Assembly: GCA_029962745.1 (NCBI GenBank) | Contig: CM057171.1 | Span: forward strand, 21,216,564 to 21,280,563 | Origin: Echinometra lucunter | Lineage: Eukaryota > Echinodermata > Echinoidea > Camarodonta > Echinometridae | Length of the DNA stretch: 64,000 bases | Direction: 5' to 3' | Part shown: piece by piece, positions 12,230 through 23,842 of the stretch | How the letters are laid out: every line of letters begins with the position of its first letter | How positions within the stretch are numbered: position 1 is the stretch's first letter | Program-made: the position numbers and the translations under genes | Notes under the pieces: generated by a model | Databases searched by the model: none | What the model was told of the DNA's origin: nothing | Seen by the model: only the letters and a program-made list of their open reading frames with translations

Positions 12230-13044
12230 GGCCTAGATCTAGTCTAGATCTAGATCTGGATCTAACGTTAAGTCTACGTCATGTCGCGTGTGATATGAAA
12301 GTGCATTATAGCACCCAAGTGAAATTTGCAATAATTGTTCATTATCATATAATGGAAATTTGAGTGAAAATCCATTCATTAATGCAGGCTGGATATTATT
12401 AGCCGACGGACCGAGTTCAAGTCTTACTCCAGCCTTACTCGATCTCGATCCAGTCTTCACTGTGAAGAAGGGACACAAAATAAATACCTGGGACTGAAAA
12501 ATTAACCTGCTTGCGATTATGCTCCACTGAGCTCCACACTGGCGCTCTGCTCCAAACATCATGCTTTTATATCATCATATTACTTTTCTGTACAACAAAA
12601 TACGTACAAATATGAGGAAAAGAGAATTCTAATTAGGAAATCTCTATGATATTGGTAATACTCACGATTTCATTCTAGCTAGGGCTCGGGAAAAAAGGCT
12701 TGGCTCCTCAAGTCTTGCTGCCCAAAAAAATTCTTTCCGCTACGCTACCGCCGGTGGCTGTCTGGCTGCAACAAAATGCTGCACTCTGATTGGTTAAACG
12801 AGGGTAAAACCATGTTTCATCTAAACCACAGTTTCAGACCACCCCAAACAGTTGACTCAAAATGATGACGTAAAAGCAGGAGATGAAACCGTGGTTTCAC
12901 TTGAAACCACCTTTGTGAATCGCAATTTTGAAACCGTGGTCTGAACCGTGGTTTGAAACCATGGTTTAGACCACGGTTTTGACTGAAACCACCTTTGTGA
13001 ATTCGGGCCATACAGTTTAACAATACAGTTTTACAATAACAATA

Positions 13045-13158
<114 letters not shown>

Positions 13159-13323
13159 ATAATTAAATTTAGCATTTTTACATTAGAGGTATTAAAGGGT
13201 CTAATAAAGTTAAGTTACATGTGTATGTATACTATTACTACGACTACGATACACTGAAAGGAACGTGTGGGGCAACAATAACAAAAATGACGAGTCATGA
13301 ATTTATTTTTTATACAAACTCAC

Positions 13324-13354
13324 GTTCTGGCGCATTTTCGGGAACTTCAGACAT
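13324..13354 (-). CDS. NUBP1: NUBP1 coding exon 1 (start codon)
   Basis: ATG at 13354 opens MSEVPENAPE and stops at the donor C|GTGAGT in phase 1. Joined to exon 2 it gives MSEVPENAPEHCPG, matching the short acidic N terminus of NUBP1 directly before the first cluster cysteine. The start has an A at -3. The exon is far too short to be found by open-frame search; phase and family match support it. Sequence upstream (higher coordinates) should hold the 5' UTR and promoter, but I see no clear TATA box. Confidence 0.85.
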
Positions 13355-13945
13355 TTTGTCCTGTAGATGTAATTCATAGGAAAACAGAGAAGAGTTTCTT
13401 TAGCTAGCAAATCCCACAGTTCGAAGAACACAAAAAAATAACAAACAAGTCTCTGGACCCTTCGGCTTCGCTATCTATGTGAAACTTGTCACCAGCAGAG
13501 GGCGTGTATCATATCATCACATGATCAACGTGAGGAGGCCTAAAAGTAATACCTAGTTATGTGGAGGAGGCGAGGTGTCCATGGTCAGTGGCGGCGCTTT
13601 CATGTAACGATGTGGGGGGGGGGGGGGGGGGGGGGGGCAGGGAAACACAGAAGTCCTCCGCCGAAAAATCTTGTCTCGTGATGTGAGAGGGATCCTCGTT
13701 TATTATGCGAGCCGAGCTAAAGTAATCGCAAAAACATCGCAAAGCCTTATTTTACCATTCAAGTGCACTCTTAGGCTCTATTCAAATATTTAATGGTTGG
13801 CCTAAAATTGGTTTCCCTGACTCAAAACTAGAAAATACTATATTCAAGCATTTAAAAAATAGAGGGGGCGATTCCCCCCCCCCCAAAAAAAAAAAAAAAA
13901 AAATCGAGGGGGACATGTCCCCCCCCCCCCCCGGGATTGCCGCCT

Positions 13946-14150
13946 ATGGCCAAGGTCCAGTGGTTTAAGGCGCTTTACTGCATGAAGACGCGACGGAATC
14001 GAGGGTTCGATCCCCGCCGGCACGGCACTTATACCCTTGAGCAAGGCATTTTATCTACATTGCTCTTTTATCGTACATCAAATAGATTAACGTGCTACAG
14101 GCATGTTCTTACCAACGTATGCATGTGTGTTAAAAAAAAAAATCTGTATA
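13946..14150 (+). repeat. tRNA-derived SINE
   Basis: A-box-like 'GTGGTTTAAGGCGC', B-box 'GGGTTCGATCCCC', then the shared tail 'CACTTATACCCTTGAGCAAG ... TTTTATC', ending in an A-run near 14140. Confidence 0.85.
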
Positions 14151-14237
14151 CAAGAAGTCATAGATGCGATCACCCATGACAACTAACTGTTCAAAGCTTC
14201 CACTGTATACGGAGATCACTCTAGTTAATCTCTACTC

Positions 14238-14269
14238 CTCCCTCGATCCTTCTCTTCCTTCTCCTCCTC

Positions 14270-14314
<45 letters not shown>

Positions 14315-14374
14315 CATCATCACCATCATCATTCTCCTCCTCCTCCCCGCCTCCTCCTCCTCCTCCTCCCCATC
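14238..14374. repeat. (TCC)n/(TCA)n imperfect microsatellite
   Basis: Mixed TCC, TCA and CTC triplet runs. The poly-Ser and poly-Met frames on the two strands are artefacts. Confidence 0.95.
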
Positions 14375-14408
14375 ATCATTAACGTTATTATGAGGATATC
14401 TTATGAAA

Positions 14409-14608
14409 TTCTTGTTCTTTAAAAAAAAAAACCACGTGCACACGTTGGTATCAATAATGCATATAGCATTTCCATTTATTTGATATACGATAAAGATGCA
14501 TATGTAGATAAAAATGCCTTGCTCAAGGGCATAAGTGCCGTGTCGGGGATCGAACTGCAATCCTCGCATCTCAGTCAAGCGCCTTAGACAACTTGACCAC
14601 GGCACCTC
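14409..14608 (-). repeat. tRNA-derived SINE
   Basis: Inverted copy of the same SINE: head GGTGCCGTGGTCAAGTTG at the 14608 side, B-box complement near 14545, A-run tail near 14420. It lies about 260 bp from the plus-strand copy, in convergent orientation. Confidence 0.85.
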
Positions 14609-16067
14609 CACTTCTTGTTCTTTTTTGTTTATGTGTAGAATTATGAAGATACTTTTTCAGAAAGTCAGGTAAAACATTGATTGAAATTTAGGTATAAAAT
14701 AAAATGTATCGTAAATTTCTTTTTTTCTAAACCTGATTTTCCGTAATTTCATATTGTCCTGTGAACTTTTAATCTTATTTCTTCATCTTGGTCTCTTTTT
14801 AACAATCAACAGGACTCCTTCCGTCAACAACTTATCTTTTAAGTTCTCGAATTTTGTATTGAAACCATTAGATCAGGCCCTCTGTGTGCGAACCATTTCA
14901 AATAATTTCCTGATAAGAAATCTCTGAAAAGGCTGCACCTTGATTTATTCATAACTGCAGATCAGAATAATAAACAAGTCCGATAAATGACTCTCTCAAT
15001 AACTCTTTAAAAAAACACACAAGGCAATTGAAGCGATCAAGCAATATATAAAGATCTTTTCCTCGATGGTACACTTCACCAAACTTACATTATGTTTATT
15101 CGACAATCCAGGAAGAAGTCGATTATTGCAAGTGGCTGAAAAAAGCACGCATACCCATAGATCTAAATTTAAAACGTACAATAAAGGCAATCTACATGTA
15201 AGTCACAGAGAGTTCAATGACAGTTACAAAATCTCATGCTTATTCTTCTGCGGCTCTTAAAGAGATTGTTGTCAAATTCTGCTGAAAATAAACTGGACTA
15301 TTATAACGCTAATATGGAAAGAGATTATCGGCCTCTTTATTGGTTACATTCTAATTTTAGACGGCACCACCATGACATATCAGTTGCATTGGCTTGCGTC
15401 ATAAAACTAATGTTTTCAGAAGCAGATCTTTTCAAAAACGTTTTAGTTGCGACTGAATATCCCTCTTGGGATTCTCATTTATAAGAGACATCGAACAAAC
15501 ATGAAATCATCCAAGTGATATTGATGTAAATGAAACTTGTAATCGAAACTTTTGTGGGACAAAACTAATCCTGCTTGTTCAGAAAAATCTTTTCTGTCCA
15601 AAGAAGTTGTTTCATCCTTTGATTGGAAAAATATAAGCAAATGGGACTGAAAGAGAAAGGTGAATTGATTAAACTCATACCGTCCTTACGAATCCAATGA
15701 CAGCTTGTTGATTCGTTCTTATTCTATTATTGTAAACTGTAAATTATGACGTCAAACCACTATCCCGAGGGAAACAAACTGTAATTGGGATTTAAAAGGA
15801 GAAAATGTTGGGGAAAGACTTAAAAATATCTTTTCCATTATGAGAATAACTAACACTGCATGTCCTTTTATAAATGATTCAGTTATACAATTCTGCTCAG
15901 ATCAATACGCAATGTTTGTTAAAATGTCGTGATTTTGAAAAGCAAAGTCATTTCGTATCCCTCCAGGCAATTGCATGGATAAATGGCAAAATAAAACAGA
16001 AGGGAAAAAAGAAGATAGGGAGGGAGAGGAAAGGGAGATGAAAAGAAGACGTTACGCCTTTAACCCC

Positions 16068-16072
16068 CCCCT

Positions 16073-16163
<91 letters not shown>

Positions 16164-16164
16164 G
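16068..16164. repeat. (CT)n microsatellite
   Basis: Imperfect CT tract interrupted by GT and TT. Confidence 0.95.
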
Positions 16165-16837
16165 TCCTTTTCCCTTTCTTTCAGTTTCTATCACTCTGTT
16201 TTATATTTACCTCATTTACCCCTTCTCATGTCTTTCGCTTTTCTCCGTTTCTCTATAGAGGGGTCTACGATAACTATCTCGCAGGAAAGCTAACGTTTCT
16301 TTCCCGATAAATTCCATCCTGACGTCGGTCTCGGATCGAATCGAATGTGAAGGCAGCACGTGACTGCTGTCCGATAATGTTGCCGAGTACCCGGATATTT
16401 CTAATCTCCAAGTTTGGGATAGGGGATGTAGTCCCCAACTCTTGATATCTTTTATATTAATTGATTCCTATATTTGATTACAACATGAAATGTCGTCTCC
16501 CCCTCCCCCCCCCCCCCCCCCCTCTCTCTCTTCCTATATCTCCGTCAATGCTCCTTCCCCCTCCCCTTCCCTCCCTCTTTCTCTCTCCCCTTTCAGCTTT
16601 CCCTCTGCTCAGTCTGTTGTTATCATTAGTGTCAACATCTCGACATTTCATTGGCTTTCTTCTTGAAGAGATACCACATCACCCATTGTTCGTAGATGGA
16701 ATAAACCTGGGCAATCATATACTTATCCAAAGATAATGTACCCGTGACGTCAATGTTTTATTCACCATCGCGATGGCAGCGCGATTATACTCCTTCTGAT
16801 TCGTCAAATTCTCGAGACACAACATGGCCCAGCGTGC

Positions 16838-16925
16838 ATGACGGACAGTGCCATAGCTAAACGGGTCAAACGTGAGATTCTTATTTTCAAGGGTCCGCGG
16901 TTCAACGCACGGACTGAAAGTCTTC
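16838..16925 (+). repeat. Degenerate tRNA-like SINE head
   Basis: 'TGCCATAGCTAAACGGGTC' and 'GGTCCGCGGTTCAACGC' resemble worn A and B boxes of the same SINE class. It is followed by a (TC)n tract at 16949-17000. Confidence 0.45.
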
Positions 16926-16946
16926 TGGCAGATGAAAATACACCAT

Positions 16947-16948
<2 letters not shown>

Positions 16949-17000
<52 letters not shown>
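16949..17000. repeat. (TC)n microsatellite
   Basis: About 25 uninterrupted TC units. Confidence 0.97.
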
Positions 17001-17003
<3 letters not shown>

Positions 17004-17344
17004 ATGAATTGACCACTGACATCACTCCAGCATGTCCAAAGAGGATTGGAAATATAGTGTAAATGATGGGATCTCCATTTTCCCCCGAGAGAGAGCTTAA
17101 GATTCACTCGACATGCTCGATATTCATACAATGATCACTGACGTGACTCCATGGGAAGTGCAAAAAAGAGTGAAATGCACTCTTTTAAAGAGTTAATTTT
17201 CACTCTTTTGTGCGAGAGATCAGTGACATTCATAATCATAAGTATGTATATTATTTCAACAATTCCATATTTCATGGATAAGGTTGACTTCTGTTCTATG
17301 TCAATGGTAATTTAGATTTGAACTTTGATATTTATCTTTGTCAG

Positions 17345-17442
17345 CCGGGGTAATAACATTAGCTTTGTAGAGCGCAGTAGAGTATATGCATATAGTAGCT
17401 GCGCTATATAAATGGACCGTATTATTATTATTTATTATTAAC
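17345..17442 (+). repeat. 3' tail of a retroelement/SINE ending in (ATT)n
   Basis: 'TAGCTGCGCTATATAAATGG' followed by ATT repeats matches the 3' tail type at 28600-28660 ('GGCGCTATAGAAATATTT' plus ATT). Such tails are typical of CR1/L2-like retrotransposons and the SINEs that use them. Confidence 0.5.
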
Positions 17443-20400
17443 ACGTCTTATCGTCTGCAGCGTATTTTTTATTGGGACTGGAGAATGCTGTAAGTGTATC
17501 AGTCTCTGTCAAGAAAATTTCCCTTTAGTATCATTTCTACACCAGCCCCATTTTCCTCTCCTGTTTCCATGATTCTCTAAGATTACATCCTCTTTCGTAA
17601 TTTCTTTTCTCCTTTTTCCCCCTTAAAATATCTTTCCCAAATTATGATAAGCTGCAGGGCAGGGTCGTTTTCATTGGTCTTAGTTTTCAAAATAGTCTGC
17701 CAGTTTCCTGGAAGTTAGCTCGAGCTAATTCATGCTAATGTGCATTCACGGAAATACATGAGGCACTGATCGTCAGACTGTTTCACCCCCATAAGCTTGC
17801 TTGGGATAATCAAACTGGCAAACTAACACTTGTTCGGGAAATGACCCGCTCCGCTGGCAAAGAGGGATTAAAATGCATTTGGACTATATGGTCATGATTA
17901 TGCTATGAAACTTGAGCAAGCGGGGAAATCACTCTCTTCAATGCTTAATGGAAACAGGGAACTTAAAAGAAGTGATGAGCGGTTAAACATGTACAGTAAT
18001 GTTAGGTTGAGCTTTTTCTGGCTAGTGGGAACGCAACGGCATGCAACAGTGCTCCAGCATGTCTAGGGGCCCGAAACTCAACGAGCGGATGCAATACAAA
18101 TATCATAAGCCTTCATGTCCACTAAATGAAGTGTGACATGTTGTACGCCCCGGATAAACATCTATTCATGACTTTTCTCTCACAGCATTCACTTTTGTGT
18201 CAACTAGCTCCTCCCTTTCTCGCTTGTCTGATGCATGTTTTCATCCACGGTAGCCCTATGTGGGAATGTGGTGGGGAGGGGGGGGGTACCATGATAAATG
18301 AAATTGATTGATTCAGTTCCGACTATTATTTCTCATGAAGTATAATGCCTTTGGGAAAGAGCATCTGATAGATGGTAATAGCACAGCAGACGAATACCTG
18401 ACAAGTGAAACTTATGTTTGGAACGCAAGGAAAGAAAGACACGAACAAAGAACAAACAAACAAACAAACAAACAAAAACCATACACAAGCGCACACAAAC
18501 TCACAAATGAATAAACAAACAACAGCATAGTTACTGTATGAACATTATTACTCATATTGTACGCCAACTGAAAAAATTGAGGTTTTCAGGAAATCTTCAG
18601 TATGTGTCATGCATGAAATTACAAATTGCCGACAGCGCGATTACAGACTTACCGACAGATTTTTTTTTCCCCAGGAGCGAATGGGGAGGAGACGGGGGTC
18701 ATTCCCCTGGCCCTACCCCCCCCCCCCCCCCAGCGATGCGAGTTTCATCTGCGCAAGTCATTGTAGCAAACAGTAAGTTTGTATAGCTGTGGCATTACCG
18801 TGTTGACAAATTTCCCTGGTGGGATTTGGTTCATGTCATAAAGGAGATTCGGGGGGTATTGTCCCCCCTTCGCGGTATTCATGGATATTGTACTGGGGGC
18901 TTTCTCTTTACTCGAAGTCGAGTAGTGCTTGCAGTCTAAGATCCTAGCATGATGATAACTGTCAAGGAGTTATACAGGCAAGGGAGAGATGGACATACGG
19001 AGATATGGTGACTGAATTTCTCCTGGTTGCAAGTTTTCTAACTTTCAAACATCATATCTCTTTCCATGAGGTGGAGAAGCATGAGCTTTATTTGAAATAT
19101 TAAAATATTCTTGATATTGACGGATTCTGGTCTTTGAACACTTGTCATTATGACGACCAAGATTGCAATTATGATTTTTTGCCTTCAGAAATAAGATCAC
19201 GCAATGAGTACATTTCTGGTAAGTTATATTTCAAGTATCATTTTCTTCCAATTTTATACTTGTTGTGATATAGGTCATAATCAGTCGCCTCATGTAGTTG
19301 AATGATATTATTTTTGTTTGTTTAATGATGTGCATCTCATATCTTTTATACCACCGCCACCACCACCACCACAACAACAAAACCCGATTAAAGCTGCATG
19401 GAAAATAAGAAGAGATATTAGGCCTATATTTTCGACTTTTGGGGGGAATATCGCAATCCAGCCCATCAAATAAATTTTTGGAAAGATAGTGACATTAGAT
19501 TAAAGTCAAAAGACGTCGGCGATACGGTTATCACTCAAATAAAAAATGAACAAAAATCGCATGAAAATGGATGTACAAAATGCATGTACGAATTTAGGCA
19601 GCAGTTGACGGTAAGAGTGGGTGCGAACTGACATACTGTAAATAAAAATGTAAATGTAAAATATGCTCTACTCCTGACTGATACATGAGGCACCCCAATC
19701 TGCATTTTTTACATTGACCTCTTGTCGATGTGTATTTTATGGAAAGTTGCCTCATGAAATGGTTTTCGGAAGAACTTCCATATCAGATACTGATTAATAG
19801 GGGTTACTTCATAAATGTGCCAAATTTGGTTTATAGAAACGAAAAATACCAGATGGTGCATTATGATAATTTTGAGAAAATAATATCATAAGTATCATAT
19901 ACGAAAAAATCTGTCTTGAAACGTGAGGACACTTTCTCCCCTTTATTCCTTAAAAAAACCCTTAAATTCCTAATATCTCAAAATCGGGGGAGGGGGTGTC
20001 CCCCAGAAAATATTCGTGGTGAATGCCCATGGTAAGTATGGAGAGTGTTTTTACTCTCTTGGTTTAAAGGACATGGGGGAGGGGGGAGATGACACAGTTG
20101 TTCCTTATGTTTTTTGCTCTTTTTTCTATTTTTTTTTTGGGGGGGGGGTTTGTTTTTGTTTTTGTTTTATTGCCATTGGATCCATGCTCCTTGTATGTCT
20201 TTTTGCACGAGGATCTTGACATGTTTGAAAGCTCGGTTTGCCTTCCAAATGTATAGTGATAGTCTTGATTCGCCTATTCACTTATTGGCTTGGATAGTCA
20301 GCGTCTGTACTACATTATGTGAAATGTAACAGAGAAATCACGATGTTGACAGAAATAGAAAATCAGTATAGGGTGGTTTACTTTCAACAATTGTTCATAT

Positions 20401-20698
20401 CATCCATGGACCGAAGCTGCAGGGATCTAGGGAAATCTTTCAGAGAGTGCAAGATGTTTGCCTGAAATCATACTCGAATCTAGTCAAATCTGACTAGATT
20501 GTTTTTAGATTGCAACGCCTCCTGTATATAATATTACATTTACATACTGTATCGTGAGCTAATGTTTCTTATAAAAATAATTAAACTGGTGTAAAACTGT
20601 TAGCATAGAATATATACATTTGAACATCCCAGTTATTTTCAAAGTCATTTTAATAAAAGACAAAATTCACGGATAGCTTTTGTCATCACTTTTATGAA

Positions 20699-21227
20699 AG
20701 GAGAATGCAACGCAGGCATCAGTGTGCCCTTATAGTGAATAAAAATGACTAAGAAGAGTAAACAGTGAAAATTTGAGCAAAATCGGACAATATGTTCACG
20801 AGTTATGAATTTTGAAAGTTTTATTAAATCCCTATTTTGAGGATTCTTGAGTTGGCAACTCTACCAGCATCTTGGATGTCGTGATGTCATCGTGGACAAC
20901 TTTCGGTTCATTTTATACATGATTTAAAAAAAAATTGATTTATATAAAATTTCAAGTCGGGAATCAACACAATTCTTCCTAAAATGCTTACAGAATTGAT
21001 ATAGCCATGTCATACGCAAACAATTAAAGAATTTTTTTTCTTGAAAATAAGAAAATGTTAAATTCTGTGTACAAAATGAATGGAGAGTTGTCCACGATGA
21101 CATCACAGATGCTGGCAACGTTCCCAATTCAAGGATCCCCATAATAAGGATTTACTTAAACTTTCAAAGTTCATAACTCTTGAACAGATTGTCCGAATTT
21201 CCTCAAACTTTCACTGTTTACTTTTCT
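20699..21227. mobile_element. Palindromic TTAA-type MITE, truncated by the assembly gap
   Basis: Begins AGGAGAATGCAACGCAGGCATC and is nearly self-complementary about a centre near 20960. It matches the intact copy at 45136-45669. The N gap starts roughly 55 bp before the expected right end. Confidence 0.85.
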
Positions 21228-21727
21228 NNNNNNNNNNNNNNNNNNNNNNNNNNNNNNNNNNNNNNNNNNNNNNNNNNNNNNNNNNNNNNNNNNNNNNNNN
21301 NNNNNNNNNNNNNNNNNNNNNNNNNNNNNNNNNNNNNNNNNNNNNNNNNNNNNNNNNNNNNNNNNNNNNNNNNNNNNNNNNNNNNNNNNNNNNNNNNNNN
21401 NNNNNNNNNNNNNNNNNNNNNNNNNNNNNNNNNNNNNNNNNNNNNNNNNNNNNNNNNNNNNNNNNNNNNNNNNNNNNNNNNNNNNNNNNNNNNNNNNNNN
21501 NNNNNNNNNNNNNNNNNNNNNNNNNNNNNNNNNNNNNNNNNNNNNNNNNNNNNNNNNNNNNNNNNNNNNNNNNNNNNNNNNNNNNNNNNNNNNNNNNNNN
21601 NNNNNNNNNNNNNNNNNNNNNNNNNNNNNNNNNNNNNNNNNNNNNNNNNNNNNNNNNNNNNNNNNNNNNNNNNNNNNNNNNNNNNNNNNNNNNNNNNNNN
21701 NNNNNNNNNNNNNNNNNNNNNNNNNNN
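21228..21727. other. Assembly gap (500 N)
   Basis: Exactly 500 N, a usual placeholder for a gap of unknown size. It sits between a palindromic MITE and IARS2 exon 12, where the rest of IARS2 is expected. Confidence 1.
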
Positions 21728-21743
21728 TATGAGTTTGACTTAC

Positions 21744-21904
21744 TTCGTAACAATTGCTTCATCTGTATGTTTATTATATATGACGGGTATGGGTACACCC
21801 CAGACCCTCTGTCTTGATATACACCAGAAAGTCCTAGCTGCTAACTGAGTACGCATCGTAGACCTTCCATATACCGGCCTCATATCAATCTCATCAAGAC
21901 ACTC
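21744..21904 (-). CDS. IARS2: IARS2 exon 12 (last exon present)
   Basis: Reads ECLDEIDMRP, then AARTFWCISRQRVWGVPIP. 'WCISRQRVWGVPIPV' is the strongly conserved block after the editing domain of bacterial/mitochondrial IleRS. The acceptor TTGTTAG|GAG is in phase 0 with exon 11. I preferred it to the nearer CAG|TTAGC because it restores the expected length without an alignment gap. Donor AA|GTAAGTC. Only 16 bases separate this exon from the N gap. Confidence 0.92.
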
Positions 21905-22620
21905 CTAACAATAAACATAGATACAGATCCATGTATTATCATAAAATACCCAAATAAACCAACCATTTAACATTATGTTCTGCTAGGGCTTGCATACATG
22001 TTGTCGTAATTTTATTGTTAATACATGTATACATTGATTTTGCTGTCAATTGTAAATGTAAAGCACACTGAGAGAATTCTTTCGGAGTTGAAATAGGCTT
22101 TATAAAAGCATCACATTATTATCATTATTATTAAAGTTTGCTCTTGACTGCTGGGTATTGTGGCGAAAATTATTGCCCAGTCAAAACCTTGACTTGATGG
22201 TGCAATGTAGGGAAACAATATCATGAAATTATCATTTGATACAACAAAAAATATTCACCTCTACATGCACAAACCTGACAGATTGTGTCCCTAGACTAGC
22301 AGTGTTGATAAACCATTGTTTAGGCACCTTATCAAAAGTCAGAGCCAATTCGGGACGCGGCCTTTCGCATCTTTTCAGCTCAGCGTCTTTTCCCCTCCGA
22401 TCCTCCCGTTTCTCCATAAACAAAACAATGGGGGGATTGGGAAAGCCGATGTAAAAGAACGGTCGTGGAGAAGACAATCAAAGACATGGGCCGAGACTTT
22501 TGATAAGCAGCCTTACGAGCTCTAATAATGATTGCTTTGACTTACTGAGGCTGTGTCCCTAGACTAGCAGTGTTGATAAACCATTGTTTACTAGCTCTAA
22601 TAATGATTGCTTTGACTTAC
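21905..22620 (-). other. IARS2 intron 11
   Basis: Holds a retroelement-type tail ending in ATT/ATC units (about 22040-22135), a Harbinger-type MITE (22323-22512) and tandem copies of the 3' end of exon 11 (22274-22322, 22513-22620). Confidence 0.75.
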
Positions 22621-22690
22621 TGAGGCTGTGTCCCTAAGACTAGCAGTGTTGATAAACCATTGTTTACTAGCTCTAATAATGATTGGTTTC
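22274..22690 (-). repeat. 75-76 bp tandem duplication of IARS2 exon 11 3' end plus splice donor
   Basis: The block 'AGCTCTAATAATGATTG ...' starts at 22518, 22593 and 22669 (periods 75 and 76). The copy at 22669 belongs to the genuine exon; the others repeat its last ~65 bases and the GTAAGT donor in the downstream intron. The outermost copy is split by the MITE at 22323-22512. The copies lack one A present in the true exon, so they shift frame. Confidence 0.9.
22323..22512. mobile_element. 190 bp PIF/Harbinger-type MITE, copy 1
   Basis: Inverted ends GGCACCTTATCAAAAGTC and GACTTTTGATAAGCAGCC, flanked by TTA on both sides. The empty site GTTTACTAGCTC is visible in the neighbouring tandem copies of the host sequence, which directly shows a 3 bp TTA duplication. 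A second copy is at 31601-31787. Confidence 0.85.
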
Positions 22691-22772
22691 TTAGTCCTCC
22701 AGTCATATGGGTAGCTGTGTTCATAGTCCTCTTGATGAAGAAGATGGTTGGACAATGCCAGCATGTCAATCA
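22621..22772 (-). CDS. IARS2: IARS2 exon 11
   Basis: Encodes (V)[18 protein letters not shown] and then [20 protein letters not shown] and [12 protein letters not shown]. The '[22 protein letters not shown]' block is diagnostic of IleRS. Acceptor TTGTACAG|TG (phase 1), donor TCA|GTAAGT (phase 0). Confidence 0.95.
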
Positions 22773-23326
22773 CTGTACAAAACAAAAAACAAAACAAAAC
22801 GTTCTCCTGATGTAGTAGATGGTTCTAGGATGCAAGTATCTCAATCAATTTAATGATAATAATAATAATTCATTTGATTTATAATGTGCTAAATCCACTC
22901 TGTAGAGTGCTCTAGGCAAAGAATAGGATAAAGAAATGAAAGTAGAGAGCAGAATATATGACAGTCAAAATAGCCAAAAGGAAAATCACTTTACAAACAA
23001 GCATCACTTTACAAAACAAAACATCACTTTACAAAAGTTTATGTGGTAAACATCATTTGCTTTGCAAGAAAAAAGTACAATAGACCAACAAAGCGAGACA
23101 TAATTTGGACAGCTCCTCTTGTAACATCACTGTGCCATTCACTTTATAAAGGTATGAAACCTAAACATAATATAAGACCCTAAGGACTATGAACCCTAGT
23201 GGTATCAGACTTTTTGTTGGACTGTATGATTAGTACTACTTAAACTCCTACTAAAGACCTTAGAACATACTACACTTCCATTTGTACTATTTATACTATA
23301 ACATATCCTAAATTAGGAAATCTTTT

Positions 23327-23734
23327 ACCGCTTTCACACCAAGGTACGGTCGCTGGGTACGGTCGCAGAGACCGTACCCAGCGACAGATGAAACCATGGT
23401 GTGAAAGCATTTCATCGTAATCAGCGACTGATCGTTTTGGTAAAAAACGACCGGTCGCTGAGTCCGACCTAAGAGGTACTTCAGCGACCGATCGCGACCG
23501 ATGCAAATTTGATGTGAAAGCACATTGTGCTCTGCAACCGATCGAAATGCAATGACCCCCCATATATGCCCACGTGCTATCTCTACTTCCGCTTCCGGCT
23601 AGGTCAGCTATACTGCCACCGATCGCTCTGGGCCTGACCAAGTTTTGACAGCGGTGTGAAAGCACGTCCGATTGGGTCGCTGGGTGCGGTCTCTGCAACC
23701 GTACCCAGCAACCGTACCTTTGTGTGAAAGCGGT
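23327..23734. mobile_element. MITE with ACCGCTTTCACACC inverted repeats
   Basis: The termini are inverted repeats of over 30 bp, from ACCGCTTTCACACCAAGGTA to the complement ending GTGTGAAAGCGGT, flanked by TA. The interior is packed with 'CGACCGATCG' and 'GGTACGGTCGC' palindromes. A distantly similar end, GGTGCTTTCACAC, bounds the element at 60999-61388. Confidence 0.8.
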
Positions 23735-23842
23735 ATAATTTGCCTAGATTACAAAATGTTAGACTCTTGTGATTTCTTCAGAAATAAGATCTCAGTCTGA
23801 CTGGTTTACGGTGCAGTGGTTTTTGTTTGAGTTAAAGCATTA

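Larger units (their letters stand above)
4097..13009. mobile_element. 8.9 kb Harbinger-like DNA transposon in NUBP1 intron 1
   Basis: Both ends carry the same 26 bp inverted repeat beginning GGCCCGAATTCACAAAGG. Each end has clusters of subterminal AACCGTGG/CCACGGTT motifs within about 200 bp. The flanks are ATA on both sides, a 3 bp target duplication as expected for PIF/Harbinger. A decayed Harbinger-type transposase lies inside (7741-8074, minus). Nested repeats occur at 5864-6103, 6222-6625, 9854-10650 and 12077-12229. Whether all 8.9 kb moved as one unit, or smaller elements accumulated inside, cannot be told by eye. Confidence 0.72.
13355..21227. other. Intergenic region between NUBP1 and the assembly gap
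   Basis: I find no exons of IARS2 or any other recognisable gene here. It contains G/C homopolymer runs (13615, 13875, 13920, 18718), three SINEs, CT-rich microsatellites, an AAAC run (18448-18475) and a truncated palindromic MITE. A G+C-moderate stretch at about 17640-18110 lacks repeats and coding signal and might be regulatory, but that is only a guess. Confidence 0.5.

Noticed and set aside
15236..15484. 82-codon plus-strand frame
   Set aside because: No similarity to IARS2 C terminus or any domain I know, and no supporting splice context.
16461..17131. Pro/Ser/Leu-rich and Arg/Glu-rich frames
   Set aside because: Products of CT/GA microsatellites and C-runs.
21180..21848. Frames spanning the N block
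   Set aside because: They consist almost entirely of unknown bases; only the minus-strand IARS2 exon 12 next to it is real.
23291..23698. 135-codon minus-strand frame rich in Arg, Ser and Pro
   Set aside because: Entirely inside a MITE made of palindromic GGTACGGTCGC/CGACCGATCG motifs.
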